A stretch of 64,000 nt of DNA from Streptomyces sp. NBC_01294. Lineage in GTDB: Bacteria > Actinomycetota > Actinomycetes > Streptomycetales > Streptomycetaceae. This document shows positions 53,107 to 61,639 of this stretch, piece after piece. The notes beneath the pieces are model-generated. The model did not search any database. It worked only from the letters and a program-made list of their open reading frames with translations, and was not told where the DNA came from. Within the stretch, counting starts at the first letter, position 1. Each line of letters begins with the position of its first letter. Position numbers and translations under genes: made by a program. The stretch covers positions 5,857,501 to 5,921,500 of the forward strand of contig NZ_CP108423.1 of the NCBI RefSeq assembly GCF_035917235.1. The letters are read 5' to 3'.

Positions 53107-54161
53107 GTAGCCAAGAGATTCCCGAAGAGAAGCACCTGCCGAGCGAGCAGGGCGACGACCACCACGGTGGCGTAGCAGTGGCGGACGACCCGTTCGCCGA
53201 CCCGGGCCTGCCGGTCCACAAGCCCCGCATCCAGGACATCGACGAGCGGGCGGCGAAGCGCTCCGAGCGCACCGTCGCGATGCTGTTCACGATCTCGATG
53301 CTGGCCACGATCGGCTTCATCGCGTCCTACGTGATCTTCCCGGTCGACAAGATCGTGTACATCTTCCCGCTCGGGAAGATCAGCGCGCTCAACTTCTCGC
53401 TGGGCATGACCCTGGGCACGGCGCTCTTCTGCATCGGCGCGGGTGCGGTCCACTGGGCCCGCACCCTGATGTCCGACGTCGAGGTCGCCGCGGACCGCCA
53501 CGAGATCGCCGCTCCGCCGGAGGTCAAGGCGCAGGTCCTGCAGGACTTCGCCGACGGTGCGAACGAGTCCGGCATCGCCCGCCGCCCGCTGATCCGCAAC
53601 ACGATGCTGGGCGCGCTGGCCATGCTGCCGCTCTCCGCCGTCGTGATCATGCGCGACCTGGGCCCGCTGCCCGAGAAGAAGCTGCGCACGACCCTGTGGG
53701 CCAAGGGCAAGCTGCTCATCAACCAGAACACGATGGAGCCGCTGCGTCCCGAGGACGTCCTCGTCGGTTCGCTGACCTTCGCCATGCCGGAAGGCCTGGA
53801 CGAGCACCAGCACGACTTCCAGGTCCAGATCGCCAAGGCCGCCCTGATGATCGTCCGCATTCAGCCGGACGACATCAAGGACAAGCAGGAGCTGGAGTGG
53901 TCCCACGACGGGATCGTCGCCTACTCCAAGATCTGCACCCACGTCGGTTGCCCGATCAGCCTGTACGAGCAGCAGACGCACCACGTGCTCTGCCCGTGCC
54001 ACCAGTCCACCTTCGACCTCTCCGACGGCGCCCGAGTCATCTTCGGCCCGGCCGGTCACGCGCTTCCGCAGCTGCGGATCGGCGTGAATGACGAAGGCTT
54101 CCTCGAAGCGCTCGGCGACTTCGAAGAGCCCGTCGGTCCTGCCTTCTGGGAGCGCGGATGA
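53103..54161 (+). CDS. qcrA: Cytochrome bc complex Rieske iron-sulfur subunit
   Basis: This 352-residue protein has an acidic N-terminus, three membrane helices (about 60-200) and a C-terminal Rieske domain. The 2Fe-2S ligands are in CTHVGCPISLYEQ and CPCHQSTFDLSDG, two Cys and two His. A long actinobacterial N-terminal extension is typical. Coupled to qcrC and qcrB by ATGA overlaps. Confidence 0.96.
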   Translation: MSSQEIPEEKHLPSEQGDDHHGGVAVADDPFADPGLPVHKPRIQDIDERAAKRSERTVAMLFTISMLATIGFIASYVIFPVDKIVYIFPLGKISALNFSLGMTLGTALFCIGAGAVHWARTLMSDVEVAADRHEIAAPPEVKAQVLQDFADGANESGIARRPLIRNTMLGALAMLPLSAVVIMRDLGPLPEKKLRTTLWAKGKLLINQNTMEPLRPEDVLVGSLTFAMPEGLDEHQHDFQVQIAKAALMIVRIQPDDIKDKQELEWSHDGIVAYSKICTHVGCPISLYEQQTHHVLCPCHQSTFDLSDGARVIFGPAGHALPQLRIGVNDEGFLEALGDFEEPVGPAFWERG

Positions 54162-55783
54162 GCACCCCCGACAACAACAAGCGCAAGGCGCCGGCCGGCG
54201 AGCGCGTAGCGGACTGGGCGGACGGCCGCCTGGGCATCTACGGGCTGGCCAAGGCCAACATGCGCAAGATCTTCCCGGACCACTGGTCCTTCATGCTGGG
54301 TGAGATCTGCCTCTACAGCTTCATCATCATCATCCTCACGGGTGTGTACCTGACGCTGTTCTTCCACCCGAGCATGAACGAGGTGGAGTACCACGGCTCG
54401 TACGTGCCGATGCAGGGCGTCCTGATGTCCGAGGCCTTCGCCTCGACCCTGGACATCAGCTTCGACGTCCGCGGTGGCCTGCTGATCCGTCAGATCCACC
54501 ACTGGGCCGCGCTGATCTTCGTCGCGGCGATGATCGTGCACATGATGCGCGTCTTCTTCACCGGCGCGTTCCGCAAGCCGCGTGAGGTCAACTGGATCTT
54601 CGGCTTCCTGCTGCTGGTCCTCGGCATGTTCACCGGCTTCACCGGTTACTCGCTGCCGGACGACCTGCTCTCGGGTACCGGTGTCCGCTTCATGCAGGGC
54701 GCCATCCTGTCCGTCCCGGTCGTCGGCACGTACCTGTCGATGTTCCTGTTCGGCGGAGAGTTCCCCGGCGGCGACTTCGTCGCGCGGTTCTACTCGGTGC
54801 ACATCCTGCTGCTGCCCGGCATCATGATGGGCCTGCTCGTGGCCCACCTGATCCTGGTCTTCTACCACAAGCACACCCAGTTCGCGGGTCCCGGCAAGAC
54901 GAACAACAACGTCGTCGGCATGCCGCTGCTGCCGGTCTACATGGCCAAGGCCGGAGGCTTCTTCTTCCTGGTCTTCGGTGTCATCTCGGCCGTCGCCGCG
55001 ATCGCCACGATCAACCCGATCTGGGCGCTCGGCCCGTACCGCCCGGACCACGTGTCCACCGGTGCGCAGCCCGACTGGTACATGGGCATGCCGGAAGGCC
55101 TGATCCGTGCCATGCCCGGCTGGGAGATCAACCTGTGGGGCCACACGCTCGTCCTGGGCGTGTTCATCCCGCTGCTGCTCTTCCCGCTGGTGCTGGGTGC
55201 GATCGCCGTCTGGCCCTTCATCGAGTCCTGGGTCACCGGGGACAAGCGCGAGCACCACATCCTGGACCGCCCGCGCAACGTCCCGACCCGTACGGCCTTC
55301 GGTGTCGCCTGGCTCGCGGAGTACGTCGTGCTCCTGATCGGCGGTGGAAACGACCTGTTCGCGCAGTACTTCCACCTCTCGATCAACGCGATCACCTGGT
55401 TCGTCCGGATCGGCTTCTTCGTCGTCCCGGTCCTCGCCTTCATCGTCACCAAGCGGATCTGCCTCGGCCTCCAGCGCCGGGACCACGACAAGGTGCTGCA
55501 CGGTCGCGAGACCGGCATCATCAAGCGTCTGCCGCACGGTGAGTTCGTCGAGGTTCACGAGCCGCTCCCGCAGGGCCGCCTGCACGTCCTCACCGCGCAC
55601 GAGCAGTACAAGCCGATCGAGATCGGCCCGACGGTCGACGAGAACGGTGTCGAGCGCAAGGTGAAGGCGATGGAGAAGCTGCGCGCGAAGCTCAGCAAGG
55701 GCTTCTACGCTGAGAACAACCAGATTCCGAAGCCCACGGTGGAGGAGTACAAGGAGATCCAGGCCGGCCACGGCCACCACTGA
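54158..55783 (+). CDS. qcrB: Cytochrome bc complex cytochrome b subunit
   Basis: This 541-residue membrane subunit with eight or more helices binds hemes bL and bH and the quinol sites. Heme ligands are in RQIHHWAALIFVAAMIVHMM and VHILLLPGIMMGLLVAHLIL; the Qo-site PEWY-like motif reads PDWYMGM here, as in actinobacteria. A long C-terminal tail (about 110 residues) is cytosolic. ATG overlaps the qcrA stop. A strong T-run terminator ends the operon. Confidence 0.96.
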   Translation: MSTPDNNKRKAPAGERVADWADGRLGIYGLAKANMRKIFPDHWSFMLGEICLYSFIIIILTGVYLTLFFHPSMNEVEYHGSYVPMQGVLMSEAFASTLDISFDVRGGLLIRQIHHWAALIFVAAMIVHMMRVFFTGAFRKPREVNWIFGFLLLVLGMFTGFTGYSLPDDLLSGTGVRFMQGAILSVPVVGTYLSMFLFGGEFPGGDFVARFYSVHILLLPGIMMGLLVAHLILVFYHKHTQFAGPGKTNNNVVGMPLLPVYMAKAGGFFFLVFGVISAVAAIATINPIWALGPYRPDHVSTGAQPDWYMGMPEGLIRAMPGWEINLWGHTLVLGVFIPLLLFPLVLGAIAVWPFIESWVTGDKREHHILDRPRNVPTRTAFGVAWLAEYVVLLIGGGNDLFAQYFHLSINAITWFVRIGFFVVPVLAFIVTKRICLGLQRRDHDKVLHGRETGIIKRLPHGEFVEVHEPLPQGRLHVLTAHEQYKPIEIGPTVDENGVERKVKAMEKLRAKLSKGFYAENNQIPKPTVEEYKEIQAGHGHH

Positions 55784-55840
55784 TCCCCTGCACCACTGCA
55801 TGAGGGACTGATTTCGGTCAGTCCTGGTGTCGCCACGGCG

Positions 55841-55871
55841 AGAGCCCCGTCCAGTGTCTGGACGGGGCTCT
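55841..55871 (+). terminator. Terminator of the ctaE-qcrCAB operon
   Basis: A perfect 14-bp stem (AGAGCCCCGTCCAG at 55841-55854 with 55858-55871) with loop TGT, followed by TTTGCC. It is a clear intrinsic terminator. Confidence 0.85.
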
Positions 55872-55960
55872 TTGCCGTCTCCGGGGCTGGATAGGCTGAA
55901 GCCCTTCCCATTCGACGTGGGCGGCGGTACGGGGGCGGCCCACTAGCACAGGAGCGGACC

Positions 55961-57025
55961 ATGAACGTTGTGACCCCGGCAGGCGGCGACAGCGTGGCGG
56001 CCCGTGGCTGGCCGGGCCTTCTCGACGCCCTGCTGACCGGCCAGGACCTGAGCGCCGACGACACCGCCTGGGCCATGGACCGGATCATGCGCGGGGAGGC
56101 CACCGACGCCCAGATCGCCGGCTTCACGGTCGCGCTGCGGGCCAAGGGGGAGACGGTCGCGGAGATCAACGGCCTCGTGCGGGCCATGTACGCGCACGCC
56201 AACCTGATCGAGGTGCCGGGCCGGACGGTGGACATCGTCGGCACCGGCGGCGACGGGGCCAAGACGGTGAACATCTCGACGATGTCGGCGGTTGTGGTGG
56301 CCGGTACCGGCGCCAAGGTGGTCAAGCACGGGAACCGGGCCGCGTCCTCCGCGAGCGGGTCCTCGGACGTCCTGGAGAAGCTCGGCGTCAACCTCGACCT
56401 CAGCACGGCGCGGGTGGTCGAGGTCGCCGAGGAGGCCGGCATCACCTTCTGCTTCGCCGTGAAGTTCCACCCGGCGCTGCGGCACGTGGCGGGGGCGCGC
56501 AGGGAACTGGGCATCCGCACCACGTTCAACATCCTCGGCCCGCTGACCAACCCGGCCCGGGTACGGGCCCAGGCGACGGGCGTCGCCGACCCCCGGATGG
56601 CCCCGATCGTGGCGGGCGTGCTCGCCGAGCGCGGCTCGTCCGCGCTGGTCTTCCGCGGGGACGACGGCCTGGACGAACTGACCACGACGTCGACCTCGCG
56701 CGTCTGGTGGGTGCGCGACGGCAAGGTCGTGGAGCAGGGCTTCGACCCGCGCGACGTCGGCATCGGCCTGGTCGACGTCTCGGCCCTGGCCGGCGGGGAC
56801 CCCTCGTACAACGCGGACGTGGCCCGCCGCCTGCTGGCGGGCGAGACGGGCCCGGTCCGCGACGCGGTGCTGCTGAACTCGGCGGCGGCCCTGGTGGCCC
56901 TGGACCCCGGTACGGGCACCCTGGAGGAGCAGCTCGCGGCCGGCATCACCCGTGCGGCGGAGTCGGTCGACTCGGGTGCGGCGCGGGCGGCCCTGGAGCG
57001 GTGGGTGGCCGCCAGCAACGCCTGA
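55961..57025 (+). CDS. trpD: Anthranilate phosphoribosyltransferase
   Basis: This 354-residue enzyme attaches phosphoribose to anthranilate in tryptophan synthesis. [20 protein letters not shown] binds PRPP, and [20 protein letters not shown] is the anthranilate/Mg region. ATG at 55961 follows AGGAGCGG. No other trp gene adjoins, as usual for this copy in Streptomyces. Confidence 0.95.
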   Translation: MNVVTPAGGDSVAARGWPGLLDALLTGQDLSADDTAWAMDRIMRGEATDAQIAGFTVALRAKGETVAEINGLVRAMYAHANLIEVPGRTVDIVGTGGDGAKTVNISTMSAVVVAGTGAKVVKHGNRAASSASGSSDVLEKLGVNLDLSTARVVEVAEEAGITFCFAVKFHPALRHVAGARRELGIRTTFNILGPLTNPARVRAQATGVADPRMAPIVAGVLAERGSSALVFRGDDGLDELTTTSTSRVWWVRDGKVVEQGFDPRDVGIGLVDVSALAGGDPSYNADVARRLLAGETGPVRDAVLLNSAAALVALDPGTGTLEEQLAAGITRAAESVDSGAARAALERWVAASNA

Positions 57026-57117
57026 TCCCGGTCGACCGGTCGATCGTTTCGAGCCAAGGCCCCGTTCCGCCATGCGGACCGGGGTCTTGTGCTCGGGGGA
57101 TCTTGTGGCAGGATGCT

Positions 57118-57236
57118 GACCAGGTCACGAGTGACAGCGTTTAGGCCCCGGCTTGCTGTCCGGCAACCCTCCTTCCGTGGCGGGGTGCCCCGGGTGATGA
57201 CCAGGTCGTAGGCAGCAAGGCCTACGGCAAGCGCGG
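57118..57236 (+). ncRNA. SAM-IV riboswitch
   Basis: The stretch GGTCACGAGTGACAGCGTTT, GCCCCGGCTTGCTGTCCGGC, AACCCTCC, GGGGTGCCCCGGGTGATGAC and GGCAAGCGCGG, in order, follows the SAM-IV consensus known mainly from Actinomycetales. It should bind S-adenosylmethionine and switch off the downstream gene when methionine and sulfur supply is ample. A terminator and a short ORF follow before the SufS-like gene. Confidence 0.85.
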
Positions 57237-57239
57237 ATC

Positions 57240-57280
57240 CCTCGAAACCAGGGGTCCTGGTCTTCTCGAGGAGCTTTTTT
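57240..57280 (+). terminator. Riboswitch expression platform: hairpin plus six T
   Basis: CCTCGA (57240-57245) pairs with TCGAGG (57266-57271), and ACCAGG with CCTGGT inside it; then AGC and TTTTTT (57275-57280). Riboswitch-controlled termination is the natural reading. The GAGGAG at 57268-57273 lies in the 3' arm, so ribosome access to the short ORF could be controlled too. Confidence 0.75.
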
Positions 57281-57282
57281 CC

Positions 57283-57303
57283 GTGAGCAAGCGAATGCGA
57301 TAG
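57283..57303 (+). CDS. Six-codon upstream ORF after the riboswitch
   Basis: GTG AGC AAG CGA ATG CGA TAG encodes VSKRMR. GAGGAG lies 9 nt upstream, inside the terminator's descending arm. It may be a leader peptide that couples translation to the SAM switch; it could also be chance. Confidence 0.35.
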   Translation: MSKRMR

Positions 57304-57463
57304 GGCGACTCCGCCCCACCTTCACCCCTCGGATCAGGGTCACTTCCGCGTACCCGCGTGCAGACCGGTCCGAGGGACCTCCCGTACCCCGGACGGCCGC
57401 CGAGCCGTACCCGCGTACGGGCACACCGAAGCCATTCAGCCCTGCCTGCCGGGAGATACCGCC

Positions 57464-58855
57464 ATGTCCGCATCCCTGAACGCCGCCGTAGCCACCGCCA
57501 CCACCGCCACCGCCTGTGACCCCGGCTGTGCCGAGCCGCTGCCGGTCCTCGGCCGGGACGTCACCGTCCCGCTCGTCACCGGGGGCGAGGTCACCTACGC
57601 GGCCCTCGACTACGCCGCCAGCGCCCCCGCCCTGCAGCGGGTCTGGGACGACGTGGCCGCCTACGCCCCGTACTACGGCAGCGTCCACCGCGGCGCCGGC
57701 TACCTCTCGCAGCTCTCCACCGACCTCTTCGAGCAGAGCCGGGCCACCGTCGCCGAGTTCCTCGACTGCCGCCCCTCCGACCAGGTGGTCTTCACCCGGT
57801 CCACCACCGACTCCCTGAACCTGCTCGCCGCCGTGCTCCCCGCCGACTGCCAGGTCTTCGTCTTCGAGACCGAGCACCACGCCTCGCTGCTGCCGTGGAC
57901 GAACGCGCAGGTCACCTACCTCAACGCCCCGCGCACCCCGGACGAGGCCGTCGCCACCCTGGAGCGGGCACTGGCCGGCCGCGAGCCCTACGGCCCGGCA
58001 CTCGTGTGCGTCACGGGCGCGTCCAACGTCACCGGTGAGCTGTGGCCGGTGAAGGAGCTCGCGGCCGCCGCGCACGCCCACGGCGCGCGGATCGTCCTGG
58101 ACGCCGCCCAACTCGCCCCGCACCACGCCGTCTCCGTGCAGGACCTGGACGTGGACTGGGTCGCCTTCTCCGGGCACAAGCTCTACGCGCCGTTCGGCTC
58201 GGGCGTGCTCGCCGGCCGCGCGGACTGGCTGCAGGAGGCGCAGCCCTACCTGGCCGGCGGCGGGGCCTCCCGCACGGTGGCCCGGCGCGAGGACGGCGGC
58301 GTGGACGTCGAGTGGCACACCACGGCCGCCCGCCACGAGGCCGGCTCCCCGAACGTCATCGGCGTCTACTCCATCGCCTCGGCCTGCAAGGCCCTGACCG
58401 AGGCGGGCTTCGAGAACCTGGTCGCCCGGGAGCGCCACCTCATCGCGAAGGTCCGCGAGGGCCTCGCGGAGGTCCCGGCCGTCCGTGTCCTCTCCCTGTT
58501 CGGGGACGACGCGCCGCGGGTCGGCGTCATCTCCTTCGTGGTGGACGGCTGGAACAGCTCCCACTTCGCGGCGGCCCTGTCCGCGGAGTACGGGATCGGC
58601 GTCCGCGACGGCCTGTTCTGCGCCCACCCGCTGGTCCGCACCCTGCTGGGCAGCGAGCCGCAGGCCCAGGGCGAATGCGGTGCGCCGGAGGCGGCCCCCG
58701 GGGAGCGCTCGCTGAACGCGATCCGCGTCAGCTTCGGCGCCGGCACCCCGGACGAGCACGTGGAGCGGTTCGTGCGGGCGGTGAAGGAACTCGTCGCGGA
58801 CGGCGCCAAGTGGCAGTACCGCACGGAGGAGGGCCGCTGCGTTCCCGCCGTCTGA
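57464..58855 (+). CDS. Class V aminotransferase / SufS-like cysteine desulfurase
   Basis: This 463-residue PLP enzyme has the PLP Lys in WVAFSGHKLYAPFGSGVLAG, an Asp in RIVLDAAQLAPHHAV and a Cys in GVRDGLFCAHPLVRTLLG at the place of the SufS nucleophile. The N-terminal ~35 residues are variable and low-complexity. Its SAM-IV riboswitch implies control by sulfur/methionine status, fitting a role in sulfur mobilisation from cysteine. ATG at 57464 follows GGGAG. Confidence 0.9.
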   Translation: MSASLNAAVATATTATACDPGCAEPLPVLGRDVTVPLVTGGEVTYAALDYAASAPALQRVWDDVAAYAPYYGSVHRGAGYLSQLSTDLFEQSRATVAEFLDCRPSDQVVFTRSTTDSLNLLAAVLPADCQVFVFETEHHASLLPWTNAQVTYLNAPRTPDEAVATLERALAGREPYGPALVCVTGASNVTGELWPVKELAAAAHAHGARIVLDAAQLAPHHAVSVQDLDVDWVAFSGHKLYAPFGSGVLAGRADWLQEAQPYLAGGGASRTVARREDGGVDVEWHTTAARHEAGSPNVIGVYSIASACKALTEAGFENLVARERHLIAKVREGLAEVPAVRVLSLFGDDAPRVGVISFVVDGWNSSHFAAALSAEYGIGVRDGLFCAHPLVRTLLGSEPQAQGECGAPEAAPGERSLNAIRVSFGAGTPDEHVERFVRAVKELVADGAKWQYRTEEGRCVPAV

Positions 58856-58868
58856 CAGGCTGGGGATC

Positions 58869-59450
58869 ATGACGTACTGGGATCCGATACCGACCGTCCG
58901 CGCCTGCGTGGAGGGTGAGCCGCTCCCCGGCCTGGCCGAGTGGGTGCCCGCGTACGGCGACGCATGGAGCCGCTGGCCCGACACGTGGCAGGAGCGCAAC
59001 TGGCGCAACGTGCCGGGGCCGTTCTACGGGGCGACGACCGACACCTGCTGGGTGGGCCGGGATGTCGCACCCGACCACATCCTCTACGACGACGACTGCG
59101 GCCAGGAGTTCGTCTACCGTCAGCCGCGCACGCCCGAGGAGACGCACCGGGTCATGGCCGCGGCCTGGCAGGACCCGATGGGGGGCTTCCAGTGCGACGG
59201 GGACGCTCTCTGGACGCCGGAGCTCGTCCGCGACTGGTGGCGCGACCGGGGCCGGGTGCGGGAGTGGGCCGTGGCCCTGGACCAGAGCTGGTCGGTGTCG
59301 GAGCGGGCGGGCGAGCGCGAGGCGGCGGGCGGCGCGCGAGCGTACGCCGCGTACATCGAGGACGGCCTGGCCGAGTACCTGCGCGGGTACGTCTTCTGGC
59401 TGACGGAGGCCCGCCCGGCGGCCCCGGACGAGACCCTGCCGAGCCTCTGA
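58869..59450 (+). CDS. Conserved hypothetical protein
   Basis: This 193-residue, Trp-rich, acidic soluble protein (MTYWDPIPTVRACVEGEPLP, WPDTWQERNWRNVPGPFYGA, DTCWVGRD, YDDDCGQEF) has no signal and no family I recognise. It lies 13 bp after the SufS-like gene, so probably shares its transcript and SAM control. Confidence 0.7.
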   Translation: MTYWDPIPTVRACVEGEPLPGLAEWVPAYGDAWSRWPDTWQERNWRNVPGPFYGATTDTCWVGRDVAPDHILYDDDCGQEFVYRQPRTPEETHRVMAAAWQDPMGGFQCDGDALWTPELVRDWWRDRGRVREWAVALDQSWSVSERAGEREAAGGARAYAAYIEDGLAEYLRGYVFWLTEARPAAPDETLPSL

Positions 59451-59605
59451 CTGGGCTGGGACGGGTCCCCTGCGGGCGGCTCGGCGCTGTCTCCTCGGCT
59501 CACGCCGTGCCGGGCGCTGCCCGGACCCGCGCCTCAATCGCCGGCGGGGCTGAGTGGTGCGGGTTGCCCTGCGGGGTGCTCAGCGGTGTACGGCTGGCCT
59601 AGTCC

Positions 59606-59722
59606 GGGGGTGGGTCGGGGCCCCGCACGAGGATCTCCTCGGCTCGCGCGGTTCCCCTGCGGGGCTTTGGCGGTGTGTGGGGGTGGGTCGGTGCCCCGCA
59701 CGAGGATCTCCTCGGCTCGCGC
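59606..59722. repeat. 44-bp direct repeat, two copies
   Basis: GGGGGTGGGTCGGGGCCCCG (59606 on) and its copy at 59679 continue with GCACGAGGATCTCCTCGGCT, 43 of 44 identical, 73 bp apart. Part of the repeat block. Confidence 0.75.
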
Positions 59723-59745
59723 ACTTGGCAGTGGCTGCGCCCCTG

Positions 59746-59904
59746 CGGCCTGGGTTGCGCGCTCGTCCTGCGGGGACCCTCCTGCGTGTCCCCGCCCCAC
59801 CGGCCGGCTTCGGCAGTGCGGGGGAGTTCCTTCGCGTGGCTGGGGCGGAGGGGAGTGGGGACGTGCCGGGGTGTCCCCGCAGGACGAGCGCGCAACCCAG
59901 GCCG
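59746..59904. repeat. Perfect 32-bp inverted repeat
   Basis: Arms 59746-59777 and 59873-59904 begin CGGCCTGGGTTGCGCGCTCG on the + strand and are exact reverse complements, 95 bp apart; less perfect pairing continues inward. Confidence 0.8.
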
Positions 59905-60216
59905 ATGGCCGGGACATGCCCGCAGGCGCGAGCCGAGGAGACACCCCGGCACGGCCCCACGGACCGACCTGCGCCGACAGGCCCGCACCATCCAGCCCCG
60001 CCGGCGTTTGAGGCGCGGGTCCGGGCAGCACCCGGAAGCTCAGCGCAGGCAAATTCAGCCTCGCCGGCGTTTGAGGCGCGGGTCCGGGCGGAGCCCGGCA
60101 CGGCGTGAGCCGAGGAGACAGCGCCGAGCCGGGCGCAGGGCAAGCCGTGCCGGGGCCGCGCGGCCGAAGGGCAGGGGCGCGGAGCCCGAGCCGTACCGCA
60201 AGCCGCGCCGGAGGCG

Positions 60217-60498
60217 TTACGCGTCGAGGCCGATCGCGAACGCCGCTTCCAGGTCGTGCTGGGAGTACGTGCGGAACGCCACGTGGGTGTCCGTCGCCTC
60301 GACGCCCGGGATCTTGCTGATGCGGCCCGGGATGATGTCGGCCAGGTTCTCGTGGCGGGCCACGCGGACCAGTGCGATCAGGTCGTACGTCCCCGTGACG
60401 GAGTAGACCTCGCTGACGCTGTCCAGCGCGGCGATGGACTCGGCGATCTCGGGGATGCGGTCCACGCTGGTCTTGATGAGCACGATCGCGGTGATCAC
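60217..60498 (-). CDS. Stand-alone Lrp/AsnC ligand-binding (RAM) domain protein
   Basis: This 93-residue protein is only the RAM domain (MITAIVLIKTSVDRIPEIAE, then SVSEVYSVTGTYDLIALVRV) of Lrp/AsnC regulators, with no HTH. It presumably senses amino acids as an oligomer and acts by partner contact. It begins with a GTG overlapping the upstream rhomboid gene's stop, so the two are coupled. Confidence 0.92.
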   Translation of the reverse strand: MITAIVLIKTSVDRIPEIAESIAALDSVSEVYSVTGTYDLIALVRVARHENLADIIPGRISKIPGVEATDTHVAFRTYSQHDLEAAFAIGLDA

Positions 60499-61232
60499 GG
60501 CTGACTGTCTCCCTCGGTGGCCGTCGCTGGTCGCTCCACTCTAGTCGTACGCCGGTACCGGCCCCACGCGTAGAGGAAGCCGAGCGAGAAGCCCACCAGG
60601 TGGGCCAGATAGGCGACCCCCGGCCCGCTCTCCGCCCGGTGCGCCGCCACCCATTGGAGGGCGAACCAGAACAACAGCACGAGCCACGCCGGGAAGCGCA
60701 GCGGCAGGAAGAAGAGGAACGGGAACAGGCTCGTCACCCTCGCCCGCGGGAGGAGGTAGAGGAAGGCGCCCAGGACGGCCGAGATCGCGCCGGACGCCCC
60801 CACCAGGGTCTGCGCGGAATGCGCGTTGGCCGCCGCGTACGCCGCCAGCGCCAGGTACCCCGTGCAGAGGTAGAAGACGAGGAACGCCGGGCGGCCCATC
60901 CGCTCCTCCGCCATCGCGCCGAAGACGTACAGGAAGAGCATGTTCCCGAGCAGGTGCAGCCAGCTGCCGTGGACGAAGAGCGCGGTCAGCGGGGTCAGCC
61001 AGGCGCGCGGGGTGCCCGTGAAGAGCTCGTCCGGGACCACGCCCCAGCGCCGGAAGTACGCCGTCCCGGCGCTCAGCAGCTCGTCGCCGCCCGTCCCGTA
61101 GACCGGGTTGAGGCCCGACGCCGGGCCGAGCACGAACACCACGCCGCAGCCCGCGATCAGCGCATGGGTGACCACCGGTCCCCGGGCTGCCTCGCGTACG
61201 GCCCGCCACCTTACGATCATGTGACAGAGCAT
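60495..61232 (-). CDS. Rhomboid-family intramembrane serine protease
   Basis: This 245-residue protein has six membrane helices. The catalytic dyad is present: Ser in LVGASGAISAVLGAFLY and His in YLAHLVGFSLGFLYAW; HGSWLHLLGNMLFLYVFG marks the first loop/helix. It cleaves membrane-anchored substrates. Start could be ATG 61232 or 61220; neither has a clear ribosome site. Confidence 0.93.
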   Translation of the reverse strand: MLCHMIVRWRAVREAARGPVVTHALIAGCGVVFVLGPASGLNPVYGTGGDELLSAGTAYFRRWGVVPDELFTGTPRAWLTPLTALFVHGSWLHLLGNMLFLYVFGAMAEERMGRPAFLVFYLCTGYLALAAYAAANAHSAQTLVGASGAISAVLGAFLYLLPRARVTSLFPFLFFLPLRFPAWLVLLFWFALQWVAAHRAESGPGVAYLAHLVGFSLGFLYAWGRYRRTTRVERPATATEGDSQP

Positions 61233-61356
61233 GACGCAACGGAACCCACCTGAAGCGGTGGCAGGCCGTAGGGTTACGAGCTGCGGTCCGCCTGCCGACG
61301 CATCCGGCCGCGCGGACGGCTTTAATTGAATCAGCTACGAAGGAGAGAGCGGCCTG

Positions 61357-61596
61357 ATGACGGTTCCCCTGCCGACCGACACCACCCGGTGGCGCTGCAC
61401 CCTGTGCGGCAACCTCACGCGCTTCGACGTCACCCGTTCGTCGAAGGTCGTGGAATACGTCCACCTGGACCTCGCCGGGGAGCCCAAGGTCGAGGAGCGC
61501 GAGGTGGTCAATGAGACCATCGAGTCGGTCCGCTGCCGGTGGTGCAACGCGGTGGACCAGATCGAACTCGTGGACAGGCCGGGCGCGGACTCCTGA
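61357..61596 (+). CDS. Small zinc-ribbon-like protein
   Basis: This 79-residue protein has two CxxC pairs (RCTLCGNLTRFDV and RCRWCNAVDQI) about 45 residues apart, a zinc-ribbon pattern. ATG follows GAAGGAGAGAG. Divergent from the rhomboid gene, 43 bp before the NYN-domain gene. Function unknown; nucleic-acid or protein binding likely. Confidence 0.85.
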   Translation: MTVPLPTDTTRWRCTLCGNLTRFDVTRSSKVVEYVHLDLAGEPKVEEREVVNETIESVRCRWCNAVDQIELVDRPGADS

Positions 61597-61639
61597 CGGA
61601 GCCGCACCCACAGGAAGATCACGGTAGGGGTGACGGATT

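Larger units (their letters stand above)
59477..60131. repeat. Gene-free block bounded by 76-bp near-perfect inverted repeats
   Basis: Arm 59477-59552 and arm 60056-60131 are inverted copies with about 72 of 76 matches. Between them lie a perfect 32-bp inverted repeat (59746-59777 and 59873-59904), a 15-bp inverted pair (CTCCTCGGCTCGCGC type), a 44-bp direct repeat (59606-59649 and 59679-59722) and an extra copy of the outer unit at 59994. No credible ORF lies inside. It could be a MITE-like element or an expanded intergenic repeat island; no terminal transposase signal or clear target duplication is seen. Confidence 0.7.

Noticed and set aside
59554..60143. Arg/Pro-rich open frames in the repeat block
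   Set aside because: They derive from the repeats, lack ribosome sites and have no consistent codon pattern.
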